64,000 nt of DNA from Bacillota bacterium (GTDB lineage: Bacteria; Bacillota; Clostridia; Oscillospirales; Acutalibacteraceae), in NCBI GenBank assembly GCA_023418995.1, contig JAEZYP010000068.1, positions 47,948 through 111,947 on the forward strand, written 5' to 3'. The notes under the pieces are model-generated. The model worked only from the letters and a program-made list of their open reading frames with translations, was not told the origin of the DNA and ran no database searches. Positions 34,356 to 42,243 of the stretch are shown here, piece after piece; within the stretch, counting starts at the first letter, position 1, and the number at the start of each line of letters is the position of its first letter. A program made the position numbers and the translations under genes.

Positions 34356-34703
34356 TGGAGTGATGGGTGGAGACAGCAAGCTTCGGCGGCTCGTCAAACA
34401 ATTGCGGGGGCAGGTAAATGATTTTATCATCCTTTATCCAGACCTGTATTCTTCGCTGCCGTTGCTGCTGTTGGCGGGACTCAGTTTTATGATATAGTCG
34501 GGGCGGTCTATTTCGACGCTGCCGCCATACTCCTGATAGTCGTTTATGATATGGAGCATCTGAAGAATGCGATCATTGTTTTCCGTTGAAGCAACCGGTT
34601 GATTATCACCGGAGTAGATTTCCATGTGATTGTCCGGCTTTGAAGTACACGCAGACAGTGTAAATATCAGGCATACGAAAAGGAAACAAATTCGTTTGTT
34701 CAT
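34339..34703 (-). pseudogene. Lipoprotein gene with frameshift near its 3' end
   Basis: ATG at 34703 behind GGAGGCAACC. The protein has a lipoprotein signal (CFLFVCLIFTLSAC, lipobox LSAC) and runs in frame to a stop at 34434 (89 residues). Just before that stop a shift of frame opens a further coding-like stretch: WIKDDKIIYLPPQLFDEPPK and more, ending at TAG 34339-34341. The most likely reading is a protein of about 120 residues broken by a one- or two-base change. The 3' end runs into repeat copy 1. Function unknown. Confidence 0.55.
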
Positions 34704-34715
34704 GGTTGCCTCCAA

Positions 34716-35123
34716 TCATTCCTCCGGCTTTTTGGGACGGTATTTTTTGTCTCCAATTGCGCGAAGGATTGTGACTATAATGAAGACACCTAAAAAAGCA
34801 TATTTAATCTGCCCCGGCACCGGGATCAGCAGGATAACCGGCCAAATCAGAAGGAAGAGGCAGAAAGCCTGATCGATAAACCGGTAAACATGATAAAAAG
34901 GACTGCTGCCGGGTTGAATGGGGAGATAGTCTCGCTCCATGACGCCTGCCGAATTGATTTCGATGATTACAAACCAGAGCCACCAAAAAATAATGCCAAT
35001 TTCTCTATTGGGAATAAACACGGCAGCCACAAGCAAGCCCAAGGACAGGAACTGATAAACACGTCCAATGAACGGAAATAAAAAGTGTACCAGCTTATTA
35101 CGGGATTTTTCAAGAAAATTCAT
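34716..35123 (-). CDS. Membrane protein of unknown function
   Basis: 135 residues if started at the ATG at 35123 (MNFLEKSRNKLVHF); a TTG at 35186 is possible but has no ribosome binding site. Four hydrophobic segments are seen, such as YQFLSLGLLVAAVFI, IIFWWLWFVIIEI and IKYAFLGVFIIVTIL, with a basic C-terminus. It ends 12 bases before the lipoprotein start, so the two are co-transcribed. No family recognised. Confidence 0.6.
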   Translation of the reverse strand: MNFLEKSRNKLVHFLFPFIGRVYQFLSLGLLVAAVFIPNREIGIIFWWLWFVIIEINSAGVMERDYLPIQPGSSPFYHVYRFIDQAFCLFLLIWPVILLIPVPGQIKYAFLGVFIIVTILRAIGDKKYRPKKPEE

Positions 35124-35242
35124 TGTATATGAATCCAACTTTCCATTTAAAGATGGGAACAGAAGAACCATAGTATTTGCTAGCAATACTACTCATAAAA
35201 ATGATTCCACTTTTTACAATATAACAAATTTTTTTTCCATAA

Positions 35243-35644
35243 TCAATGGTTATCCGTGCTTTGGAGATACAACTGACCTTCGTCCTTGAACAATGCCGAA
35301 AGGAAGGTTGCCCCTGCGTATGTAGACAGAAACATCTGATAGGTATTTGATTTGCTTACGAGAAAAGATGGAAGGTACGCGTAAAAAACGTAGAAGCATA
35401 CGAGAGCAACCAAGCCGAGAACGGACAGCACAAGGTATCCGGGCGTAAAATGGAATACTAGCTTCCGGTTAATGCCGCTTAGAAATGCCCCCAATAGGAA
35501 ATAAATTACCGTGTGCCCCGCTATGACCGCATATGGATGAAAATAAAATAATTTATCTTGATCTAATGCATTAAGTGAGAGGGAAGCAATTATCGTAATA
35601 ATAATTAAAATTAAAGGTTCACTAATAAACTTTATCTTCTGCAA
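35243..35644 (-). CDS. Four-helix membrane protein, paralogue 1
   Basis: 133 residues from a TTG at 35644, with AAGGAG ten bases upstream. About four hydrophobic segments: PLILIIITIIASLSLNAL, YAVIAGHTVIYFLLGAFLSG, GYLVLSVLGLVALVCFYVFY and a C-terminal weak one. From DQDKLFYFHPYAVIAGHT to the C-terminal SALFKDEGQL it is almost identical to 37345-37737 in protein and in DNA, so the copies are recent or kept alike by gene conversion. N- and C-terminal tips differ. Unknown function; an immunity or sensor role next to exported proteins is conceivable. Confidence 0.65.
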   Translation of the reverse strand: MQKIKFISEPLILIIITIIASLSLNALDQDKLFYFHPYAVIAGHTVIYFLLGAFLSGINRKLVFHFTPGYLVLSVLGLVALVCFYVFYAYLPSFLVSKSNTYQMFLSTYAGATFLSALFKDEGQLYLQSTDNH

Positions 35645-35746
35645 TTTACAAACACTCCTTAGCACATCAATAGAATAGTTAAACTTGCTTTACATATAGT
35701 TAATTTCCAAGATCAGGTAACTGGTAATTATCGAATAGTGTATTAC

Positions 35747-35881
35747 TCAACTCAAACGACCAATTGCTGCTAGTACCATGATGTAATTGTGCAGATAAAT
35801 GTGCTCCGCACGCTGTTCAGGACTAGCGTAAAAGAATCCTGAATAAAAAGCAGTAAATGTAAGTAGAGTTTCAGCGAACAT
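35747..35881 (-). CDS. Possible 44-residue small protein
   Basis: ATG at 35881 starting MFAETLLTFTAFYSGFFY and ending in ALAAIGRLS-like sequence at TGA 35747. A GAGGG box lies 13 bases upstream, inside the end of the preceding gene. It has a hydrophobic first half. Support is weak (length, distant ribosome binding site). No other gene is seen between 35644 and 35892. Confidence 0.25.
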   Translation of the reverse strand: MFAETLLTFTAFYSGFFYASPEQRAEHIYLHNYIMVLAAIGRLS

Positions 35882-35891
35882 TGCACCCGGT

Positions 35892-36422
35892 TTACCCTCT
35901 TTTGTCAGCGCTGATGGTAAATTTGTCCTCATTTTTTATGGAATCATAATTATACCGTACTTCAAAATCAATAATTTCATTTTTTGAAGTGTTTTTCAGT
36001 GCGATACAAAAAGTATTATCTGATGTTATTCTAACTTTTTCATTGTTGAGAACATCAAAATCTCTTAACCCGCCTGCCAAATCCAAATAACCTATTCCGT
36101 GGCTTGTATAAATTGCGAGATTGGTTTTAGATTTTTTTGATTTATCATAATAGGAGATTACGGCTCTAATACTGTCCGCTGAATCACCAAAAGATGAAAC
36201 GTCATAGCTAAGAATTTCGTATTTTTCTTTATTACCTTCAAACTTGTGGGAAAGGTCTTCTTCTAAGACGGAATATGCGGACACATCTGATGATATTTCA
36301 GAGGAGCTTACACTATTGTTTTTAGGTTGACCTGTATTTTGCTTTCCCGTTAGGGATAAGAAAACTAATAGGGCAGCGGCGATTGCAAGAAAAATTATGT
36401 ACAGAATCTTTCTGTTTTTCAT
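35892..36422 (-). CDS. Membrane-anchored extracellular protein
   Basis: 176 residues. One N-terminal TM anchor (ILYIIFLAIAAALLVFLSL), a Ser/Asn-rich linker and a folded extracellular part with YEILSYDVSSFGDSADSIRA and FCIALKNTSKNEIIDFEVRY. It follows secreted protein B by 32 bases, on the same strand, with GGAGGAG before the ATG, so the pair form a two-gene unit. The function is unknown; a partner or immunity role for protein B is an inference from pairing only. Confidence 0.6.
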   Translation of the reverse strand: MKNRKILYIIFLAIAAALLVFLSLTGKQNTGQPKNNSVSSSEISSDVSAYSVLEEDLSHKFEGNKEKYEILSYDVSSFGDSADSIRAVISYYDKSKKSKTNLAIYTSHGIGYLDLAGGLRDFDVLNNEKVRITSDNTFCIALKNTSKNEIIDFEVRYNYDSIKNEDKFTISADKRG

Positions 36423-36454
36423 AGTGTTAGCTCCTCCTAATAATTAATTGCTAT

Positions 36455-37039
36455 TTAGCTGACAATTACTTCTATATACCAATCCGAATCAATTGGGGTT
36501 TTTGCATTAGAAACGGGTACTGATTTATAAGTGTAGTTTTCTGTGGTAGTGTTATAGACCCGATACACTTTACTCCCGGAAGTCGTAACCGCCTGTATGT
36601 ATCCTTTTAGCTGTCCTCTTTTACCAGCCGGCACTTCTGCTTCCGCACCATACTCCTGACCTTTTGTCCAACTAACAGAAGTTTCTAACTGATAACCAAC
36701 TTCTGCAGATACTGTTGCAAACGCGGCATCCATTTCTGCACCGGCTTTAAAGCTGCTTGAGAAACTTCCTGTAACAGTGCCAGAAGAACTTGCTTTAAAT
36801 TGCATCGTTGCTGATGAGTAGGGATTACCGCGATTATCTACAACCAAAGTAGATGCTAAATAACCCTTTTCAATTATCCTATTTGAACTGGGGTCATAAT
36901 AATCAAATACAGGCATATATGCTCGTACAATGGGACCACGTCCACTATCCTTTACCGCCGCAAACGCCGGAACAGCCATTGCAAACGAAATCGCCAGAAC
37001 AAGAACCAGACTAACTAATTTTTTCATACTGTTTTTCAT
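36455..37039 (-). CDS. Secreted protein B with shared signal peptide, beta-rich
   Basis: 194 residues, AAGGAG before the ATG. Signal peptide MKKLVSLVLVLAISFAMA with cleavage after PAFA, near-identical to protein A. The mature part is rich in Ser, Thr, Gly and Tyr, with VSAEVGYQLETSVSWTKGQ, then EYGAEAEVPAGKRGQLKGYI, a layout reminiscent of secreted beta-pore or aerolysin-like stalk repeats, in which polar alternation precedes a GKRG-type turn. This resemblance is impressionistic. Upstream lies repeat copy 2. Confidence 0.65.
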   Translation of the reverse strand: MKNSMKKLVSLVLVLAISFAMAVPAFAAVKDSGRGPIVRAYMPVFDYYDPSSNRIIEKGYLASTLVVDNRGNPYSSATMQFKASSSGTVTGSFSSSFKAGAEMDAAFATVSAEVGYQLETSVSWTKGQEYGAEAEVPAGKRGQLKGYIQAVTTSGSKVYRVYNTTTENYTYKSVPVSNAKTPIDSDWYIEVIVS

Positions 37040-37103
37040 AAACTTGATTCTCCTTTGTTATTATACTATAAATTTTTTTGCTTGGAAACTTTGATTTGCC
37101 CTG

Positions 37104-37250
37104 AAAAGAGGAATTTTTCACCCCGTTATCTACCATTGGACTCATTCCCTTCTGTAAATATATCAGAGCAATTTTGCGCCCTAATATATAAACAACTGAA
37201 CCTCCATTTTGTTACACTTTTTTGAAAATGTTTACAAAAAATCAACATTT
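37104..37250. repeat. Upstream repeat, copy 2 (before secreted protein B)
   Basis: 37104-37212 matches 34246-34355 nearly base for base. 37174-37250 matches 37769-37839, including TTACACTTTTTTGA and TTTACAAAAA. It thus bridges copies 1 and 3 and is the fullest version. It lies between the terminator of paralogue 2 and the start of protein B. Confidence 0.8.
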
Positions 37251-37287
37251 ACTGGAAATATCCGTGTAAATCTGGCGCAAAACACAG

Positions 37288-37320
37288 AAGCTCTCCCCTC
37301 ATAGCGCGAAGGGAGAGCTT
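37288..37320 (-). terminator. Terminator after membrane paralogue 2
   Basis: AAGCTCTCCC and GGGAGAGCTT as perfect arms around a 13-base loop containing GCGCGAA. A very similar hairpin lies at 37881-37907, so the terminator belongs to the repeated unit. Confidence 0.65.
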
Positions 37321-37344
37321 TGTAAATGGAACGCAATCTGTATG

Positions 37345-37737
37345 CTATCCGTTTTTTTGTACTAACTGACCTTCGTCCTTGAACAATGCCGAAAGGAAGG
37401 TTGCCCCTGCGTATGTAGACAGAAACATCTGATAGGTATTTGATTTGCTTACGAGAAAAGATGGAAGGTACGCGTAAAAAACGTAGAGGCATACGAGAGC
37501 AACCAAGCCGAGAACGGACAGCACAAGGTATCCGGGCGTAAAATGGAATATGAGCTTTTTATTAATGCCGCTTAGAAATGCCCCCAATAGGAAATAAATT
37601 GCCGTATGCCCCGCTATGACCGCATATGGATGAAAATAAAATATTTTATTCTGTTCCAAAGACATAAGAACAAAAGAAGTTGTAATAGCAAGGAGAATTA
37701 CAACCAAAGGTTCTACAATATACATTCGCTTTCGCAA
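37345..37737 (-). CDS. Four-helix membrane protein, paralogue 2
   Basis: 130 residues from a TTG at 37737 with GGCGGAG upstream, the same unusual start arrangement as paralogue 1. Segments: YIVEPLVVILLAITTSFVLM, YAVIAGHTAIYFLLGAFLSG, YLVLSVLGLVALVCLYVFYA. From about residue 30 to 120 it differs from 35243-35644 at only a handful of positions. It stands alone between two terminators behind repeat copy 3. Confidence 0.65.
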   Translation of the reverse strand: MRKRMYIVEPLVVILLAITTSFVLMSLEQNKIFYFHPYAVIAGHTAIYFLLGAFLSGINKKLIFHFTPGYLVLSVLGLVALVCLYVFYAYLPSFLVSKSNTYQMFLSTYAGATFLSALFKDEGQLVQKNG

Positions 37738-37768
37738 TTTACTCCGCCCCTTTGAATCAATTATACTT

Positions 37769-37839
37769 CTAATATATAAACAACTAAGCCTGCCATTTTG
37801 TTACACTTTTTTGAGAATGTTTACAAAAAGTTAACATTT
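37769..37839. repeat. Upstream repeat, copy 3 (before membrane paralogue 2)
   Basis: About 70 bases from CTAATATATAAACAACTAAG to GTTAACATTT, matching copy 2 with a few changes; its first 40 bases match copy 1. Lies between the ypeB terminator and the TTG start of paralogue 2, where a promoter is expected. Confidence 0.75.
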
Positions 37840-37880
37840 GCCAGATGAGTTTCTAAAAATAGGCGGCAAAAACGAGAAAA

Positions 37881-37907
37881 CTCTCCCTGCATAACGCGAA
37901 GGGAGAG
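37881..37907 (-). terminator. Terminator after ypeB
   Basis: CTCTCCC and GGGAGAG arms with a GCGCGAA-like loop, 38 bases downstream of the ypeB stop on the minus strand. Relative of the hairpin at 37288-37320. Confidence 0.6.
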
Positions 37908-37944
37908 CATTCTCATTCGTATAAATGGAGCGGTAAGCAAGCAT

Positions 37945-39219
37945 TTATCTCGTCAGCACGCCGTTGTCCGAAATTTCGAGAATGAAGATTTGCTCCTCGT
38001 ATCCGGTCGCGGCGTTGATATACACCAGCACGCGTTCATTGTTGATTCCGAGGCACAGGAACTCATAACAGAGCACCTCGTGCAGACCGGGCGTCGGAAT
38101 CAGCGCAAGCGCGCTCTTTTGCACCTTCAAATGGGGACTGACCGATTTCTGCGCTTCCGCGGCGGTAAGCTTCGCTTCCAGAGAGCGGTTGGTGTGGTTC
38201 ATGATATAACCCGTGGAGTCAAACCCCACAATTTCCCCGTTGTCCAGCGCGACGGAAACCTTCACAAGGTCGGGGTAGCAGATCACATTGCCCTGCATGA
38301 ACGCATAGTTTATGGTACATATGCCGTCGTTAATCACATAATAGCTTTCCCGCATATTCACGATTCCGCGGGCGTCGAGGAATGCGCGTGCTTTTGTGGC
38401 AGCCTGTTCATAGGTGAGGTTTTCCACGGTGACGTCGCGTGTGTTCTCCATTGTTACAATGTAGCCGCCGGATTTTGAGACACAAATCCGGATTGCGCCG
38501 TTATTTGCGTTGAAGTTGTAGGTCGGAAGTCCGCCGGCGGTATCCTGTGTATGCTTGAGGCTGCTCTGCGGCAGCTTCAGGAACGACGCGGCGGTGTTCT
38601 GCGCGTTTCCCTGCGGAATGGCGGCTTTGCCCTCGATCAGCTTCGGTTTTTCCCGACCGATATGGTCGGAGAAGGGACCGTCGTAGATCAGCGAGGGAAA
38701 GTCTGTAAGATCGCCGGCCGTCTTCTCCACTTGAGCGGTCAGCTGTGTGGTGTCCAAAGTCGGCTGAAGACCCTGCAGGCTTGTTTTTAGCGTTTTGGCG
38801 TATTTCTCCAAATTCTGCATCATCTTGTATTCTTCATCCGTTATTTTTTGTCTGGCGGAAACCTTGGCGGAAAGGCTCATGGCAAAATCGCCGACCTGTG
38901 TGATGAATTTGCTTACCTTATCCAACGAATTCCCGGTTACAGGAAGAACCGCAATCGCGGATTTCGCCATACTGGTTTCTCGCATCAGCTTAGCCGCCAG
39001 CCCGTTCTGCTGGGTCGCGGTGTTGGCGTATACCGCCTTGTTAAGCGTGGTTTCAATGTTGTCAACGCTGCCATACAGGTCGTTGAGCGAGCGTTTATAA
39101 TTGTAATCCATGTACATTTTATAACGGTTGGCATCCATATATGCCCAGGCGGTCGTTCCGCCAAGCCCCAAAATCAGCACGACGGCAATTGCGGTCAGTA
39201 CGATACTTTTTTTCTTCAA
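37945..39219 (-). CDS. ypeB: Spore germination protein YpeB
   Basis: 424 residues from a TTG at 39219 behind GGGGGTGA (the frame is open to 39261). An N-terminal TM anchor (SIVLTAIAVVLILGLGGTTA) is followed by a long helical region with repeated KMYMDYNYKRSLNDLYGS-type segments and C-terminal PepSY-like repeats (TYEQAATKARAFLDARGI, TAAEAQKSVSPHLKVQ). In Bacillus YpeB protects and localises the cortex-lytic enzyme SleB in the spore. Here no sleB gene is adjacent, which is unusual. Indicates an endospore former. Confidence 0.85.
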   Translation of the reverse strand: MKKKSIVLTAIAVVLILGLGGTTAWAYMDANRYKMYMDYNYKRSLNDLYGSVDNIETTLNKAVYANTATQQNGLAAKLMRETSMAKSAIAVLPVTGNSLDKVSKFITQVGDFAMSLSAKVSARQKITDEEYKMMQNLEKYAKTLKTSLQGLQPTLDTTQLTAQVEKTAGDLTDFPSLIYDGPFSDHIGREKPKLIEGKAAIPQGNAQNTAASFLKLPQSSLKHTQDTAGGLPTYNFNANNGAIRICVSKSGGYIVTMENTRDVTVENLTYEQAATKARAFLDARGIVNMRESYYVINDGICTINYAFMQGNVICYPDLVKVSVALDNGEIVGFDSTGYIMNHTNRSLEAKLTAAEAQKSVSPHLKVQKSALALIPTPGLHEVLCYEFLCLGINNERVLVYINAATGYEEQIFILEISDNGVLTR

Positions 39220-39344
39220 AAATTCACCCCCATGGCAAATATTTTTCACTCCGGCGTCCAAATTATGTATTGCTTTTTATTTGCGTATGAATTTAATGAA
39301 GCATGTGGTAAAATAAGGAAAAAATGATACAGGGGGGATTTACC

Positions 39345-40055
39345 GTGAATAAACCGCTGATCGGTTTAACGCCGCTTTTTGATTTGGAACAGCAAAGGCT
39401 TTGGATGCGCCCGAATTATATGCAGATGATTTTAGAGGCAGGCGGAATCCCGGTCGTACTCCCGCTCACGGAAAATCCGGAGGACATTAAACAGCTGGCG
39501 CAAACCTGCGACGGCTTTTTGTTTACTGGCGGACCGGACATTCATCCGTCGCGCTTCGGGGAGGAAACCATGCGCTACTGCGGCGTGATTGACGAAAGAC
39601 GGGATTCTACGGAGATATCGCTGTTACGGGAGGTCATGGAGCTGGAAAAGCCGGTGCTTGGCATCTGCCGGGGGATTCAGCTGATCAATGTTGCGCTGGG
39701 AGGAACGCTGTATCAGGATATTCCCGCACAGGGAAAGGGTGAACCGATTGCACACGACCAGCACAAGCCTTACGATGTTCCGGTTCACACGGTATTTGTC
39801 GAAAAAAACAGCCCGCTTTTCCGTTTGACCGGAAAAGAAAAATTAATGGTGAACAGCATGCACCATCAGGCGGTAAGGGCGCTTGCGCCAGCCCTAAAAT
39901 GCGCGGCGAAATCTTTGGACGGGTTAACAGAAGCAATTTTCCATCCTGAAAAAAAGTATTTCCTTGCGGTGCAATGGCATCCGGAATACCTGTTCCAAAA
40001 ATATCAGGATGAACAAAAAATAATTTCAGCGTTTGTAGACGCTGCCAAAATATAA
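39345..40055 (+). CDS. Gamma-glutamyl-gamma-aminobutyrate hydrolase family protein (class I glutamine amidotransferase-like)
   Basis: 236 residues from the GTG at 39345 with GGGGGG nine bases upstream. Peptidase C26 pattern: TGGPDIHPSRF, catalytic cysteine in GICRGIQLINV, and the His/Glu pair in QWHPEYLF. Members (PuuD-like) hydrolyse gamma-glutamyl bonds of gamma-glutamyl-GABA or of related amides. No putrescine genes are nearby, so the substrate is open. Confidence 0.88.
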   Translation: MNKPLIGLTPLFDLEQQRLWMRPNYMQMILEAGGIPVVLPLTENPEDIKQLAQTCDGFLFTGGPDIHPSRFGEETMRYCGVIDERRDSTEISLLREVMELEKPVLGICRGIQLINVALGGTLYQDIPAQGKGEPIAHDQHKPYDVPVHTVFVEKNSPLFRLTGKEKLMVNSMHHQAVRALAPALKCAAKSLDGLTEAIFHPEKKYFLAVQWHPEYLFQKYQDEQKIISAFVDAAKI

Positions 40056-40140
40056 CCAATGCCTATACTTTATTGCTTTAATATGGTATGATAATTTTAA
40101 GTGGGAATGATATGTAGACTTATTTTCATATATTGATATA

Positions 40141-42093
40141 ATGTGCGGTGATTTTGTGGACTGGCACTTTGATGCGGAATTGATTTCCGCGGTGTTTTTG
40201 TGTATTATTTGGCTTTATTCCTATGAAACCAATATGGTTGTCACCCTTAAAAACCTGATTTTCAGAGGATATTTTGTTGCAGCTGCAGTCTCCATCCTTG
40301 CCAATGCCCTGTGCCTGCCGTTGGAACTGAGCGGCGTAGAGGTATGGTCCCCATTGATGGTAGGGGGGTACTATCTGCATGCAGTCAGCTCGCCGTTTAC
40401 AACTGTTATATGGCAGCTTTATACACTAGCGTTCGTTTACGAGGGCACCGGCAGAAATATCCGAAGGCCCATTGCCTGGTCGCTGCTCCCTTACGGTGTC
40501 TACCTGATTATACTTGGCAGCAATCCCTTTAACCGGTTGTTGTTTACTTTGGATGCCGGGGGTACGCTGACCTACGGGTCTCTGTTCCAGCTTGTTTACG
40601 TAGTTCAGTATGTGTACTGTGCGATGATGGTCTATACCGTCCTGATTACCCGAAAAATAGTAGCGAGGGATGCCCGACAGGTCATTATCAGCTTTCCGTT
40701 TTTAATCGCCGCGTTTACGCTGCTGCAGCAGCTCATGCCCAATGTGGTTCTGGATGGCTCTCAGGCGGTGTGTGTGCTGCTTCTGGCATATTTGTACCTG
40801 CAAAACAAGAGGATTTACGAAGACCAGCTGACCGGCCTGCCAAATCGTTCGGCTTATATTAAAACGCTGCAGGTGCTTCTTGATAAAAAATCAACGATTA
40901 TTGTCATGTCTATTTCACTCAACGAATTTAAATTTATCAATGATAAATTCGGTCAGGAAAACGGGGACTTGCTGTTGAAAGGGATTGCTGATTTTTTAAA
41001 ATCGGTTTTGCCGCTCTCTAAGGTTTACCGTTGCGGCGGCGATAAGTTTGCGGTGATTTTTGAAAAGAGCCATCTGGATACGGCGGGCGAAGATATTTGC
41101 AGAATTGCCGACCGTTTTCAGCTGCCGTGGGATATCCCCGACTGTACCTGCCACCTCGGCGCGGCAATCGGCGTAGCCCACTGCCCCAATACGGCGGATA
41201 ATATGCGGGAGCTTGTAAGCACGCTGGAATCCGCGGTGGAACGGGCAAAGATTCTGGGCAGCGCTCAGCCGGTGTTCTGTGACCACGGAATTATTGAACA
41301 GGTTCGGCGCAAGCACCACGTAAAGGATCTTTTGAACAACGCGCTCCGTACCGATGGCTTTGAAATCTATTTCCAGCCGCTTTTTTCCATTCAGGAAAAC
41401 CGCTTTACCGAAGCGGAGGCGCTACTGCGTCTGCGGGATGAAAACGGTAAATTCCTCTCGCCGGAGGAGTTTATTCCAATTGCGGAGGAAGCCGGGCTGA
41501 TTGTGGATATCGGGTATCTGGTTGTGGATAAGGTTTGCAAGTATATTCGGGAGCTGCTCCAGTGCGGGGTGAACATCAATACGGTATCCATCAACCTTTC
41601 TGTGGTGCAGCTGATGAAAGTGGATATCGTTCCGCGCATTCTTCAGATTATTCGGGGAAACGGAATCTGCCCGAGCCGTATTATCTTAGAGGTGACCGAG
41701 AGTATTCTGGTTAGCAATTATTCCGTTGCAGCAGATAAAATCAGAAAGCTGAGCGAGGCGGGAATTCGGTTCGCACTTGATGATTTCGGCACGGGGTATT
41801 CTAATCTGACCCATGTAATTGATCTGCCTTTCCATATGATTAAAATAGATAAAAGCCTGATATGGGATTCCATGACGAATCAGAAGTGCTATATTCTCAT
41901 CCGTGACCTAACCAAGACCTTTGAAAATATGAATTTCCTGGTGATCGCAGAAGGGGTGGAAACAACGGAGCACGATGAATTTGTCCGGCTATGCGGCTGT
42001 GACCGCATTCAGGGCTACCGGTATGCGCGCCCCATGCCATCAGATAGGGCTTCGGCTTATCTGGGAAAAAGCCTCGCCGAATTAAAGGAATAA
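40141..42093 (+). CDS. Membrane GGDEF/EAL protein, probable c-di-GMP phosphodiesterase
   Basis: 650 residues: seven or eight hydrophobic segments in the first 230 (a sensory membrane domain), GGDEF domain about 235-390 with the degenerate motif CGGDKF instead of GGDEF, and EAL domain about 400-645 with EAEALLRL, EVTES, LDDFGTGYSNL, KIDKSLI and AEGVET, all needed for cleavage. So the cyclase half is probably inactive or regulatory and the protein hydrolyses c-di-GMP at the membrane. The ATG has no clear ribosome binding site, so the start is uncertain. Confidence 0.88.
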   Translation: MCGDFVDWHFDAELISAVFLCIIWLYSYETNMVVTLKNLIFRGYFVAAAVSILANALCLPLELSGVEVWSPLMVGGYYLHAVSSPFTTVIWQLYTLAFVYEGTGRNIRRPIAWSLLPYGVYLIILGSNPFNRLLFTLDAGGTLTYGSLFQLVYVVQYVYCAMMVYTVLITRKIVARDARQVIISFPFLIAAFTLLQQLMPNVVLDGSQAVCVLLLAYLYLQNKRIYEDQLTGLPNRSAYIKTLQVLLDKKSTIIVMSISLNEFKFINDKFGQENGDLLLKGIADFLKSVLPLSKVYRCGGDKFAVIFEKSHLDTAGEDICRIADRFQLPWDIPDCTCHLGAAIGVAHCPNTADNMRELVSTLESAVERAKILGSAQPVFCDHGIIEQVRRKHHVKDLLNNALRTDGFEIYFQPLFSIQENRFTEAEALLRLRDENGKFLSPEEFIPIAEEAGLIVDIGYLVVDKVCKYIRELLQCGVNINTVSINLSVVQLMKVDIVPRILQIIRGNGICPSRIILEVTESILVSNYSVAADKIRKLSEAGIRFALDDFGTGYSNLTHVIDLPFHMIKIDKSLIWDSMTNQKCYILIRDLTKTFENMNFLVIAEGVETTEHDEFVRLCGCDRIQGYRYARPMPSDRASAYLGKSLAELKE

Positions 42094-42097
42094 TCCG

Positions 42098-42130
42098 CGT
42101 CTCCGCAGGCATCTGCGGGGACGTTTTTTT
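42098..42130 (+). terminator. Rho-independent terminator after the GGDEF/EAL gene
   Basis: CGTCTCCGCAG, loop GCAT, CTGCGGGGACG, then seven T. Classic form, starting five bases after the stop codon. Confidence 0.9.
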
Positions 42131-42243
42131 CTGCCCGGTATCCCTTGCTATTTTTCGCTCTCAAACGTATAATAATCAGTATGTATTACGGTTTTACGCC
42201 CGGCGTCCGGTGCCGCCGCGAAATCATGCAGTTGGAGGCAGGT

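Noticed and set aside
34246..37839. Insertion sequence ends for the upstream repeats
   Set aside because: No transposase gene, no terminal inverted repeats and no target duplication; placement before genes suggests duplicated control regions.
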